From positions 62,001-126,000 of the forward strand of contig CAWCDT010000003.1 of the NCBI GenBank assembly GCA_963794385.1: a DNA stretch of 64,000 nucleotides, read 5' to 3'. This document shows, one piece after another, positions 50,378 through 58,297 of the stretch (within the stretch, counting starts at the first letter, position 1; each line of letters starts with the position of its first letter). Origin of the DNA: Gaiellasilicea sp963794385. Its GTDB lineage: Bacteria > Actinomycetota > Thermoleophilia > Gaiellales > Gaiellaceae. The notes under the pieces were generated by a model. It was not told the origin of the DNA, did not search any database, and worked only from the letters and a program-made list of their open reading frames with translations. A program made the position numbers and the translations under genes.

Positions 50378-51427
50378 GTGGCGAAGCGGGTCGGCATCCT
50401 GACAGGCGGCGGCGACTGCCCTGGACTGAACGCCGTCATCCGCGCCGTCACGCGGCGCTCGCTCGACCGAGGCTGGGAGGTCGCGGCGGTGCGCGAGGGG
50501 TGGCGCGGGCTGGTCGACGGCACCGTCGAGCCGCTGGAGCGTCGTGACGTGTCGGGGATCCTTCCGCGGGGCGGCACGATCATCGGCACGTCACGGACGA
50601 ATCCGTACAAGCTCGACAACGGCGTCCCGCAGGTCCTCGCCACCTTCGAGCGAGAGGGTTTCGGCGCGCTCGTTGCGATCGGCGGCGAGGACACGCTCGG
50701 GGTCGCCGCGCGGCTGTACGCGGAGCACGACTTCCCGGTCGTCGGTGTGCCGAAGACGATCGACAACGACCTGAATGCCACCGACTACACGTTCGGCTTC
50801 GACACGGCAGTGTGGATCGCCACCGAGGCGATCGACCGCCTGCACACGACCGCCGAGTCGCACAACCGCGTCATGGTCGTCGAGGTGATGGGCCGCCACA
50901 CCGGCTGGATCGCGCTCCACTCCGGGATCGCGGGCGGCGCCGACGTCATCCTGATTCCCGAGCAGCCGATCACGGTCGAGGAAGCGTGCAACCTGCTACA
51001 GAAGCGGCACGAGACGGGCAAGGATTTTTCGATCGTCGTCGTCAGCGAGGGGTACGAGCTCACCTACGCCTCGGGCGAGCGGACGCTCGTCGCCGGGGAA
51101 GCCCGCGAAACCGACCAGTTCGGCCATGTCGTCCTGGGTGGAGTCAGCGGCGCCCTCGCCCGCGAGATCGAGGAGCGCACCGGGTTCGAGACGCGCGTGA
51201 CGGTGCTCGGCCACGTCCAGCGCGGCGGCACCCCCACCCCGCGCGACCGCATTCTCGCGACCAGATACGGCCTCAAGGCGGCCGACCTGGTCGACGCGGG
51301 CCGCTTCGGCCGGATGGCGGCGCTCCACGGCGACGAGATCGTCGACGTCTCACTCGCAGACGCGACGACGGAGCTGAAGACCGTCCCGCCGGAGTGGTAC
51401 GCGGTCGCCCAGGCGTTCGCGGGCTAG
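50378..51427 (+). CDS. 6-phosphofructokinase, probably pyrophosphate-dependent type
   Basis: It phosphorylates fructose 6-phosphate in glycolysis. The 349-residue protein has GILTGGGDCPGLNAVIRAVT, GTSRTNPY, AIGGEDTLGVAARL, GVPKTIDNDLNATDYTFGFD, EVMGRHTGWIAL and LGHVQRGGTPTPRDR. The two phosphodonor positions read GGEDT (Asp where ATP enzymes have Gly) and PKTIDND (Lys where many ATP enzymes have Gly), the combination associated with PPi-dependent enzymes such as that of Amycolatopsis. Specificity is thus inferred. GTG 50378. Its stop interlocks with that of the convergent spermidine-synthase-like gene. Confidence 0.94.
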   Translation: MAKRVGILTGGGDCPGLNAVIRAVTRRSLDRGWEVAAVREGWRGLVDGTVEPLERRDVSGILPRGGTIIGTSRTNPYKLDNGVPQVLATFEREGFGALVAIGGEDTLGVAARLYAEHDFPVVGVPKTIDNDLNATDYTFGFDTAVWIATEAIDRLHTTAESHNRVMVVEVMGRHTGWIALHSGIAGGADVILIPEQPITVEEACNLLQKRHETGKDFSIVVVSEGYELTYASGERTLVAGEARETDQFGHVVLGGVSGALAREIEERTGFETRVTVLGHVQRGGTPTPRDRILATRYGLKAADLVDAGRFGRMAALHGDEIVDVSLADATTELKTVPPEWYAVAQAFAG

Positions 51428-53052
51428 CCGAAAAGAAGGAGCAGCGCGTCGGTCGGCGCGTAGTCGTCGGTCAGCACCGGCACGTCCTCGGTCTGGACCG
51501 GCGCGTCGACGCGGCCTCGGATCGCGTCGTCGAGGTCGGGAGCACCCGGCGAGCGCTGCTGGACCGCGTGCCAGCGGTCGAGCAGGAACCGCTTCGAGGG
51601 AGCGGCTCCTTCGCCGGCGACGAGGATGATGTTCCGGATCGTCCGAAGGTCGGGGCGGCCGGACTCGACGACCGGGTGGATCGCCACGGTCGGGAAGACC
51701 GCCCGGTACGTACGCAGCATCGAGCGGAAGAGACGCGACTCCGGGCCGCGCACGGCGCCGATGATGTTCGTGACCACGAGGCCGCCCGGGGTCAGCCGCG
51801 ACCGCGCGAGCTCGAGGAATTCCCGGGTCGCGAGGTGGAACGGAATCGAATCGGCGTAGAAGGCGTCGATGACGATCACGTCCCAGGGACCGGCGTTGTC
51901 GGCCACGTAGCGGCGGCCGTCCTGGACCTCGACCTTCATGCGCTGATCGCGTGGAAGGTCGAAATACTCGTAGGCGACGTCGACCACCTCCGGGTCGAGC
52001 TCGACTGCGTCGAGCTGTACCCCCGGGAAGTCTCGCCAGGTCCGCTTCGGCGCCGAGCCGCCGCCGAGACCGATGTAGAGGACCTTCTGCGTCTGCGCCC
52101 GGTAGGCGAACGGCAGCTGCAGGTAGTCCGAGTAGGGGAAGCGTGTCCGATAGGGGTCGTCGAGGTACATGCCGCTCTGGAACGAGCTGTCGAAGCGCAG
52201 ATAGCGGCTCGTCTCGTCCTCGACCACCGCGATCCGGTGGTACTGCGAGTCGGAGGTGTGCAGGATCGTGTAGCCGGACTGCGTCTCCTCGATCGAGCCG
52301 GCCCGGTTCTGCGCAGACTGCTGGCGGTAGACCGGCGACCAGTTGCGGAGCTGGGAAGCGGAGACGGTGGCGCCGGACTCGGGCGCCAGCGAAACGACGG
52401 CGCCCATGCTCACCCCGGCGAGCGCGAGCGCGACCACACCCGCGACGGCGAGGCGCTCGACGAGCGCGATGCCCGCCGCGGCGAGCATCAGAGCGACGGC
52501 GGCGGCCGCCAGCACCTGGTCCGTGCCGAGCTCCGGGATCAGCCAGAAGGCGGTCGCGAAGGTGCCGGCGATCGAGCCGGCGGTCGAGATCGCGAAGAGG
52601 CGGCCGGCGGTCCGCCCCATGTGGTCGACCGAGCGCGCCTTGAGGCGAACCGCGATCGGCGAAGCGGTACCGAGGATCACGCTCTGGGGGCCGAAGAGGA
52701 GGATCGTCGCGATCAGGGGGTTCAACCGAGGGCCCGGATCCCAGCTGACGAGTTGCTCGAGCACCCAGCCGTCCACGTACGGGATCGCGAGGACGAGCAG
52801 GGACGAGAGGCCGAGCACCGCGACGAGCAGCCGCGGCGTCGGGAACCGGTCGGCGATGATGCCGCCGAACCAGTAGCCCGTCGAGAGCCCGGCGAGGACG
52901 ACGCCGATCAGCGCGCCCCACACGTAGAGCGAGTTGCCGAAGTACGGCGCGAGTACCCGGCTCGCCGCGATCTCGAGGCAGAGCAGCGCGCCGCCGGCGA
53001 GGAAGACCGCGATCGCAATCGCGATCGAGCTGTGCTGCTCGCGGTTGATCAG
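51424..53052 (-). CDS. Membrane-anchored spermidine-synthase-like protein (copy 2), probable CTG start
   Basis: Paralogue of the gene at 38788-40482, about 542 residues. The first helix (SSIAIAIAVFLAGGALLCLE, then IAASRVLAPYFGNSLYVW) requires a start upstream of any ATG or GTG in frame. The only plausible initiator is CTG 53052, which overlaps the upstream stop (CTGA) and has GGGAG 6 bases before it. Further blocks: ISTAGSIAGTFATAFWLIPE, YLRFDSSFQSGMYLDDPYRT, VLYIGLGGGSAPKRTWRDF, LDAVELDPEVVDVAYEYFDL, VIVIDAFYADSIPFHL. The last about ten residues (LTDDYAPTDALLLLF) are identical in both copies. No spermidine-synthase catalytic motif is seen. Confidence 0.83.
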   Translation of the reverse strand: MINREQHSSIAIAIAVFLAGGALLCLEIAASRVLAPYFGNSLYVWGALIGVVLAGLSTGYWFGGIIADRFPTPRLLVAVLGLSSLLVLAIPYVDGWVLEQLVSWDPGPRLNPLIATILLFGPQSVILGTASPIAVRLKARSVDHMGRTAGRLFAISTAGSIAGTFATAFWLIPELGTDQVLAAAAVALMLAAAGIALVERLAVAGVVALALAGVSMGAVVSLAPESGATVSASQLRNWSPVYRQQSAQNRAGSIEETQSGYTILHTSDSQYHRIAVVEDETSRYLRFDSSFQSGMYLDDPYRTRFPYSDYLQLPFAYRAQTQKVLYIGLGGGSAPKRTWRDFPGVQLDAVELDPEVVDVAYEYFDLPRDQRMKVEVQDGRRYVADNAGPWDVIVIDAFYADSIPFHLATREFLELARSRLTPGGLVVTNIIGAVRGPESRLFRSMLRTYRAVFPTVAIHPVVESGRPDLRTIRNIILVAGEGAAPSKRFLLDRWHAVQQRSPGAPDLDDAIRGRVDAPVQTEDVPVLTDDYAPTDALLLLFG

Positions 53053-53540
53053 TGGAGCTCCCGCACCAGCACGGCGTCGACTCCTGCGCGCTCGAGCTCG
53101 TCGATCTGCGCCTGGGTCACGCCGTCGATATCGGCGATTGCGAGCTTTCCAACAGGAACGTCGGAGAGAAGATCGAGCACGTGCGCGAGCGGATCCTCGA
53201 CGTCGCGGGCCGCGAGGACGAGCAGCTCCGGGTCGAAGCGCTCCAGCGCCTCTTCCAGCTCCTCCTCTCGCGCGACCTGGACGACCAGCTCGACACCGTC
53301 GCCCAGCTCGAAGTCCTCGTCGCCGGGACGGACGATGCGCGCATCGCAGGCCGTGCCGGTGGCGGTGAGGATGGGCAATGCAGTAGCCGCCCGGATCGCG
53401 TCGACCTCACCGTTCGCGAGCAGGGCCTCCGCGCCGTGCGCCTCGGCCGCCTGCGCTTCTCCGGGTCCGGCCACGGCGACAACGAGCGAGATCCCGTCGC
53501 CCTCGGATATGGCTTGGCTCAGACGTCGCGGGCCGGTCAC
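53049..53540 (-). CDS. Short TIM-barrel-like protein resembling indole-3-glycerol-phosphate synthase
   Basis: A 163-residue protein from GTG 53540. The text alternates strands and helices in barrel fashion: ISLVVAVAGPGEAQAAEAHG, AEALLANGEVDAIRAATALP, VELVVQVAREEELEEALERF, DPELLVLAARDVEDPLAHVL and GKLAIADIDGVTQAQIDELE ending in GVDAVLVREL, which recalls the C-terminal half of TrpC (GxDAVLVGExL). It is far shorter than a complete barrel of 250 residues and lacks the catalytic Lys/Glu set I would expect. It is coupled to the spermidine-synthase-like gene by overlap. Function unknown. Confidence 0.55.
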   Translation of the reverse strand: MTGPRRLSQAISEGDGISLVVAVAGPGEAQAAEAHGAEALLANGEVDAIRAATALPILTATGTACDARIVRPGDEDFELGDGVELVVQVAREEELEEALERFDPELLVLAARDVEDPLAHVLDLLSDVPVGKLAIADIDGVTQAQIDELERAGVDAVLVRELH

Positions 53541-53569
53541 TCGCCGCGCACTGTAGCGCAGCGGCTACG

Positions 53570-55051
53570 GTGCGGATCGTGCGCGCGCGCGTCGCGATCG
53601 CCCTGATCCTCGCGGCACTGCCCGCCGGCGCGACCGCTGCTGTGGGACCCCGGCTCGTGGGTACGAGCGGACCCGACTTTCTCGCCGGCGGCGACGTATC
53701 GGACCGCATCGTCGCGCGCGGCGGGAACGACCGCATCGCCGCGGAGTACGACGGCGGCTTCGACCAGATCTCCTGCGGCCCCGGACGCGACATCGTCTCC
53801 GTCGACGCCCGCGACCGCGTGGCGAGCGACTGCGAAGTGGTGAGCACGCGCATCCACCGCGACCGGCATCGCAACGCCGACAGCCAGCACGAGTCGGAGG
53901 TCGAGCCGGACTCGCTCACCGTCGGCGCGACGACCGTGTCCGTGTTCCAGGTCGGACGCAACCATTCGGGCGGCGCGGCGAGCATCGGCTTCGCCACTTC
54001 GAGAGACGGAGGCCGGACCTGGCGCGAGGGGCTTCTGCCCGGCCTGACCGTGAACACCGTCCCGCCCGGGCCTTCCACGCGAGCGAGCGACCCGGTCATC
54101 GCGTACGACCCGGTACGCGGCGTCTGGCTCGCCAACACGCTGGCGATCGCGCAGGGCGTGACGCGGCTGACGGTCCACCGCTCCCGCGACGGGATCTCGT
54201 GGACCGGGCCGATCGACGCCGCGCTCGCGCAAACGGAGAACCTCGCCTACGACAAGAACTGGCTCACGTGCGACAACGGTGCGGCGAGCCCGTTCCGCGG
54301 CCGCTGCTATCTCGCCTACACGCTCGTCGACGACCCGCGGGACTCCGTCGCCCTGCAACGTTCGGACGACGGCGGCCGCACGTGGTCCCCGCCCACGACG
54401 TTTCAGATCCCCGTCACCGGCGTGATCCCCGTCGTCCAGCCGAACGGCACCCTGCACCTGGTCTTCTGGTCGCCGAGGCGGGGCATGGTCTCCATGCGCT
54501 CCACCGACGGCGGCGCGAGCCTCGGCCAGCCGGTGACGATCGCAGAGTTCCAATCCCGGAACGCGCGTCCACTGCGCTCGCCGCCGCTCGTGGCCGTCGA
54601 CGTCGATGCGGCGGGACGCGTAGCCGCGGTGTGGCAGGACTGCCGTTTCAACACGGGCTGTTCGGCCAATGACATCGTGCTCTCACGCTCCGCGGACGGA
54701 CTGGCGTGGTCGTCGCCAGCACGCGTCACCTCCGGCCGGAACGCTGTCATGCCCACGATCGGAGTCGAGCCGCGGACCGGGCGGCTCGCGATCGTGTACT
54801 ACGTGATCCGCGCGGACGGCATCGACGCGGAGCTCGTCACCTCCGCGGACGGCGCCCGCTGGAGCGTGCCACAGCGCCTGAACCCGCGGCGGATGAGTCT
54901 CGCGTGGATGCCGCAGACGACACTCGGGCGCATGCTGGCCGACTACATCGGCGTCACCTGGTCGCGGGGCCGGCCGCTCGTGATCTATGCGCTCGCCTCG
55001 CCGCCGCGCAACGGGAAGCTGCGGCAGGCGATCTACGCCGGCCGCGCCTAA
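53570..55051 (+). CDS. Secreted sialidase-fold (Asp-box) protein with an N-terminal RTX-like segment
   Basis: A 493-residue protein from GTG 53570 with signal peptide ARVAIALILAALPAGATAA. Residues about 27-90 resemble calcium-binding RTX repeats (GTSGPDFLAGGDVSDRIVA, RGGNDRIAAEYDGGFDQIS, CGPGRDIVSVDARDRVASDC). The rest is a six-bladed propeller with Asp-box motifs SRDGGRTWRE, SRDGISWTG, SDDGGRTWS and STDGGASLG. The propeller is built like exo-alpha-sialidases, but the three-arginine pocket was not traced, so enzymatic activity is uncertain. It is divergent from the TIM-barrel gene across 29 bp. Intact frame. Confidence 0.75.
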   Translation: MRIVRARVAIALILAALPAGATAAVGPRLVGTSGPDFLAGGDVSDRIVARGGNDRIAAEYDGGFDQISCGPGRDIVSVDARDRVASDCEVVSTRIHRDRHRNADSQHESEVEPDSLTVGATTVSVFQVGRNHSGGAASIGFATSRDGGRTWREGLLPGLTVNTVPPGPSTRASDPVIAYDPVRGVWLANTLAIAQGVTRLTVHRSRDGISWTGPIDAALAQTENLAYDKNWLTCDNGAASPFRGRCYLAYTLVDDPRDSVALQRSDDGGRTWSPPTTFQIPVTGVIPVVQPNGTLHLVFWSPRRGMVSMRSTDGGASLGQPVTIAEFQSRNARPLRSPPLVAVDVDAAGRVAAVWQDCRFNTGCSANDIVLSRSADGLAWSSPARVTSGRNAVMPTIGVEPRTGRLAIVYYVIRADGIDAELVTSADGARWSVPQRLNPRRMSLAWMPQTTLGRMLADYIGVTWSRGRPLVIYALASPPRNGKLRQAIYAGRA

Positions 55052-55064
55052 CCCGACCGACGAG

Positions 55065-55087
55065 CCAAGTAACAGTCTGTTACGTGG
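55065..55087. repeat. Palindromic element, copy 2
   Basis: CCAAGTAACAG-T-CTGTTACGTGG: 11-bp arms with one mismatch around a single T. It shares the core with copies at 33061-33080 and 55412-55440. The TAA of the minus-strand gene ending at 55080 lies inside it. It also follows the plus-strand sialidase-fold gene by 13 bp, so it may end transcripts from both sides. Confidence 0.85.
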
Positions 55088-55355
55088 CGCCTTCGAGCAA
55101 CTCGAGCAATGCCTCGGGCGGTCTCCCACGGGACGCGACCTCGAGCAGGATCTGGCCCGCGGTTGGCGCGAGGCCGCGGGTGCGGTGCTCGTGGACGAGG
55201 ACTCGAATCTGCTCGTAGCTCGGCCGGGCATAGCCCAGATGGCTTGCCAGAGCCGCAACGCGGCGGTACACGTCGGCGATCGGCACGTTCTCGTCGTCGA
55301 GCCGCTCGATCCCCGCGAGGAGTGTCGGTCCGATCCTCGGTGCTGCAGCGGTCAC
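55080..55355 (-). CDS. Hypothetical 91-residue protein
   Basis: From GTG 55355 the product reads VTAAAPRIGPTLLAGIERLD and continues with NVPIADVYRRVAALASHLGY, ARPSYEQIRVLVHEHRTRGL and APTAGQILLEVASRGRPPEA, ending LLELLEGAT. It is all-helical and the ARPSYEQIRVLVHEHR segment resembles the recognition part of an HTH protein, so a DNA-binding role is possible but not shown. I do not recognise a named family. Its stop is embedded in palindromic element copy 2, and element copy 3 lies 56 bp upstream of its start. Confidence 0.55.
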   Translation of the reverse strand: MTAAAPRIGPTLLAGIERLDDENVPIADVYRRVAALASHLGYARPSYEQIRVLVHEHRTRGLAPTAGQILLEVASRGRPPEALLELLEGAT

Positions 55356-55411
55356 ATCGTCAAGAGTGCCCGTGCGCTTATCGCCAGAGCGTCACGAAAC
55401 CGTGCCGATTC

Positions 55412-55440
55412 ACGCCAAGTAACAGTCTGTTACTTGGCGT
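55412..55440. repeat. Palindromic element, copy 3 (perfect 14-bp arms)
   Basis: ACGCCAAGTAACAG-T-CTGTTACTTGGCGT is a perfect 29-base palindrome around one T. The TAA stop of the minus-strand hydrolase gene (55430) lies within its right arm. It is the longest of the three copies and defines the element's consensus. As RNA it would fold into a 14-bp stem right at the stop codon. Confidence 0.9.
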
Positions 55441-56011
55441 CGAGCGCGGCGACGAATCCTTCCATGCGCTCGACGACGCGGCGCAACGCGTCGATCGAGC
55501 CCAGCGGATCGTCGGGCAGCTGCAGGGAGTGGTCGGCGCCTTCGAGCTCGAGGACGTGGCGCTCTCCCCGCCTGGCGACATCGCCGTCCCAGGACTCGTC
55601 CGCCGTGCCGCCGACGAGGAGCGCCGGCGACTCGAGCCGGTCGAACCCGGCGGCGATCTCGTCGTTGTAAAGGAGCGGCGTCAGCCAGACACCCGGGAGC
55701 GAGCGGTCCGCAGCGATGGGGACGGCGCGGCTCGAGATCGACTTCGTCACGAGAAGGATTCGCGCATTGCCCGCGCGCGCGAGCGCGGCGTCCGCCCGAG
55801 CCTCCACCCACCGCCACGGATCTTCGTCGCCATCGAGGTACTCGTCCCACACCTCGAGGACGCTCCACCCGCGCGCCAAGGCCACGTCGCGCGCGAACCA
55901 GAGGAGCGGCGCGAACGGGAGGTAGCGGGCGCCGGGCAGGACGACGGCGACGCGATCCGGGTCGGCCGCGTACCAGCGACCCCTGCAGACGCCGAGGTCG
56001 ACGTCCTCCAC
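55430..56011 (-). CDS. Alpha/beta-hydrolase-like protein
   Basis: A 193-residue protein from ATG 56011 with a compact alpha/beta-hydrolase layout: VAVVLPGARYLPFAPLLWFA as first strand and loop, ARILLVTKSISSRAVPIAAD as nucleophile elbow (Ser in KSIS), ALLVGGTADESWDGDVARR with the acid, and LEGADHSLQLPDDPLGSI with the His. The layout resembles the small KANL3/Tex30-like group. It follows the half-ALDH gene by 4 bp and so belongs to the deoC-ALDH operon. Substrate unknown. Its stop codon lies in palindromic element copy 3. Confidence 0.78.
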   Translation of the reverse strand: MEDVDLGVCRGRWYAADPDRVAVVLPGARYLPFAPLLWFARDVALARGWSVLEVWDEYLDGDEDPWRWVEARADAALARAGNARILLVTKSISSRAVPIAADRSLPGVWLTPLLYNDEIAAGFDRLESPALLVGGTADESWDGDVARRGERHVLELEGADHSLQLPDDPLGSIDALRRVVERMEGFVAALDAK

Positions 56012-56015
56012 GGGC

Positions 56016-56813
56016 CTATTGCCCGATCGGATGCCAGACGGTCTTCAGCTCGAGGAAGCTCGCGATCGCCCAGGGACTCTGCTCGTCTGCGTTGCCGTGG
56101 ACGACGCGCTTGACGTTGTCGGCGGCGAGCCGCTCCAGCTCGGTGACCTGGCCGTTCGAGCCGGCGAGGTCGAGCGCGTTCACGTCCATGTGCCCGGCGA
56201 GGACCGGCGCCAGCTCGTCGTGGAAGCCGGTGAGGATGTTGACGACGCCTCCCGGGACGTCGGAGGTGGCGATCGCCTCCGCGAGCTCGATCGCTGCGAG
56301 TGGGTGCGACTCGGAAGCGACGGCGACGACCGCGTTGCCGCCGACGACCGCGGGCGCGAGCCGCGAGACGAGGCCGCCCAGCGCGGGCTCCTCCGGCGCG
56401 ATCAGGGCGACGACCCCGGTGGGCTCTGGCACGGAGAAGTTGAAGTACGGCCCCGCGACGGGATTCGAGGAGCCGATCACCTGGGCGAGCTTGTCGGCCC
56501 AGCCCGCGTACCAGACGACGCGGTCGATCGCAGCTTCGACCTCCTTCTTGCCGGAGCACACGGCGGCCAGGTCGGCGGCGCGCGCCTCCATCATCTCGGC
56601 GAGCCGGTAGATGACCTGCCCGCGGTTGTAGGCGGTCGCGCCGGCCCAGGCCGGCTGTGCCTTCCGCGCCGCGACGACGGCATCGCGGGCGTCCTTGCGC
56701 GAGGCGCGGGCGACGTTCTGGCCCTCGGCGTCGTAGGTGCGGCCCGACTCGGAGCGCGGAAACCCGCCGCCGACGAAGAGCTTGTACGTCTTCTTGACGG
56801 GCAGCCTGCTCAC
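56016..56813 (-). CDS. Half-length aldehyde-dehydrogenase-family protein without catalytic domain
   Basis: A 265-residue protein from GTG 56813 (overlapping the ALDH stop, GTGA). It has the ALDH N-terminal and coenzyme-domain features (YKLFVGGGFPRSESGRTYDA, AARKAQPAWAGATAYNRGQV, VPEPTGVVALIAPEEPALGG, VPGGVVNILTGFHDELAPVL) and ends FLELKTVWHPIGQ without the catalytic cysteine domain. Together with the full-length enzyme upstream it mimics the two-part architecture of ALDH16, whose C-terminal ALDH-like region lacks the catalytic Cys, but here as separate genes. It probably forms a structural complex with its partner. Intact, not a truncation artefact, since it ends cleanly. Confidence 0.85.
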   Translation of the reverse strand: MSRLPVKKTYKLFVGGGFPRSESGRTYDAEGQNVARASRKDARDAVVAARKAQPAWAGATAYNRGQVIYRLAEMMEARAADLAAVCSGKKEVEAAIDRVVWYAGWADKLAQVIGSSNPVAGPYFNFSVPEPTGVVALIAPEEPALGGLVSRLAPAVVGGNAVVAVASESHPLAAIELAEAIATSDVPGGVVNILTGFHDELAPVLAGHMDVNALDLAGSNGQVTELERLAADNVKRVVHGNADEQSPWAIASFLELKTVWHPIGQ

Positions 56814-58297
56814 TTCACGCCGTCGAAGTCGAGGTAGGGCTCGAGCCCGTGGCGGCCGCCCTCCCGGCCGAAGCCCGACTCCTTGTACCCGCCGAACGGC
56901 GAGGCGGGGTCGAAGCGGTTGAACGTGTTCGCCCAGATCACGCCGGCGCGGAGCCGCTCCGCCATCCAGAGGATGCGCGAGCCCTTCTCCGTCCAGACGC
57001 CGGCCGAGAGCCCGTACGCCGTGTTGTTCGCCTTCTCGACCGCCTCCTCGGGCGTGCGGAAGGTGAGTACCGAGAGGACCGGGCCGAAGATCTCCTCCTG
57101 CGCGATCCGGTAGCTCTGGGCGACGTTCGTGAAGACGGTCGGCGCGAACCAGTAGCCCTTCTCCGGCAGGCGGCAGGGCGGCTGGTAGATCTCGGCTCCC
57201 TCTTCCTTGCCCGACTGGACCAGCTCGGCGATCTTCTCGAGCTGCATCTTCGAGTTGATCGCGCCGATATCCGTGTTCTTGTCGAGCGGATCGCCGAGCC
57301 GGAGCGTCTCGAGCCGCCGCTTCAGCTTCCCGATCGTCTGCTCGTAGATCGACTCCTGCACGAGCAGACGCGAGCCGGCGCAGCAGACGTGACCCTGGTT
57401 GAAGTAGATGCCGTTCACGATCCCCTCGACCGCCTGGTCGAGGGCAGCGTCGTCGAAGATGATGTTCGCGGCCTTGCCGCCGAGCTCGAGGGTGAGCTTC
57501 GTGCCGGTGCCGGCGAGCTCGCGCTGGATCGCCTTGCCGACCTCGGTCGAGCCCGTGAAGGCGATCTTGTCGACGCCCTCGTGCTTGACGAGCGCGGCTC
57601 CCGCGCGGCCGTCGCCCGTGACGATGTTGACGACGCCGGGCGGCAGCTCGGCCTGGCGGCAAACGTCGGCGAAGAAGAGCGCGGTCAGCGGCGTCGTCTC
57701 GGCCGGCTTGAGAACGACGGTGTTGCCGGCCGCGAGCGCGGGCGCGATCTTCCACGCGAGCATCAGCAGGGGGAAGTTCCACGGAATGATCTGGCCGGCA
57801 ACGCCGACGGGCTGCGGCGTGCGGTTCGGGAAGGCGTACTCGAGCTTGTCCGCCCAGCCTGCGTAGTAGAAGAAGTGCGCCGCCGCCAAAGGAAGGTCGA
57901 CGTCGCGGCTCTCGCGAATCGGCTTGCCCCCGTCGAGGCTCTCGAGCACGGCCAGCTCGCGCGAGCGCTCCTGCAGGATGCGCGCGATCCGGAAGAGGTA
58001 CTTCGCCCGCTCGGAGGGGGCGAGCTTCGACCACCCGTCCTCGAATGCCGCCCGGGCCGCCTTCACGGCCAGACCGACGTCCTGCGCCCCGGCCTGCGCG
58101 ACCTCGGCCAGCTTCTCCTCGGTCGCGGGCGAGATCGACGCGAACCACTGGCCCGAGCGCGGCTTGACGAACTTTCCTCCGATGAAGAGCCCGTAGCGCT
58201 TCTCGAGCTTGACGATCTCGCGCGCCTCCGGGGCGGGCGCGTAGTCCCACTCGGTCAGGGCCGGAACTGGCGCGTGGCGCTTCTCGACCGCACCCAT
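56810..58297 (-). CDS. NAD-dependent aldehyde dehydrogenase (ALDH16-like N-terminal partner)
   Basis: A 495-residue dehydrogenase with full catalytic set: GQIIPWNFPLLMLAWKIAPA, VLKPAETTPLTALF, the cofactor loop FTGSTEVGKAIQ, catalytic Glu in LTLELGGKAANIIFDDA and catalytic Cys in QGHVCCAGSRLLVQ. The end contains ANTFNRFDPASPFGGYKESG and FGREGGRHGLEPYLDFDGVK. ATG 58297 overlaps the deoC stop (TGATG). Next to deoC the obvious substrate is acetaldehyde, the product of deoxyribose-phosphate aldolase; this is contextual inference. No frameshift. Confidence 0.93.
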   Translation of the reverse strand: MGAVEKRHAPVPALTEWDYAPAPEAREIVKLEKRYGLFIGGKFVKPRSGQWFASISPATEEKLAEVAQAGAQDVGLAVKAARAAFEDGWSKLAPSERAKYLFRIARILQERSRELAVLESLDGGKPIRESRDVDLPLAAAHFFYYAGWADKLEYAFPNRTPQPVGVAGQIIPWNFPLLMLAWKIAPALAAGNTVVLKPAETTPLTALFFADVCRQAELPPGVVNIVTGDGRAGAALVKHEGVDKIAFTGSTEVGKAIQRELAGTGTKLTLELGGKAANIIFDDAALDQAVEGIVNGIYFNQGHVCCAGSRLLVQESIYEQTIGKLKRRLETLRLGDPLDKNTDIGAINSKMQLEKIAELVQSGKEEGAEIYQPPCRLPEKGYWFAPTVFTNVAQSYRIAQEEIFGPVLSVLTFRTPEEAVEKANNTAYGLSAGVWTEKGSRILWMAERLRAGVIWANTFNRFDPASPFGGYKESGFGREGGRHGLEPYLDFDGVK

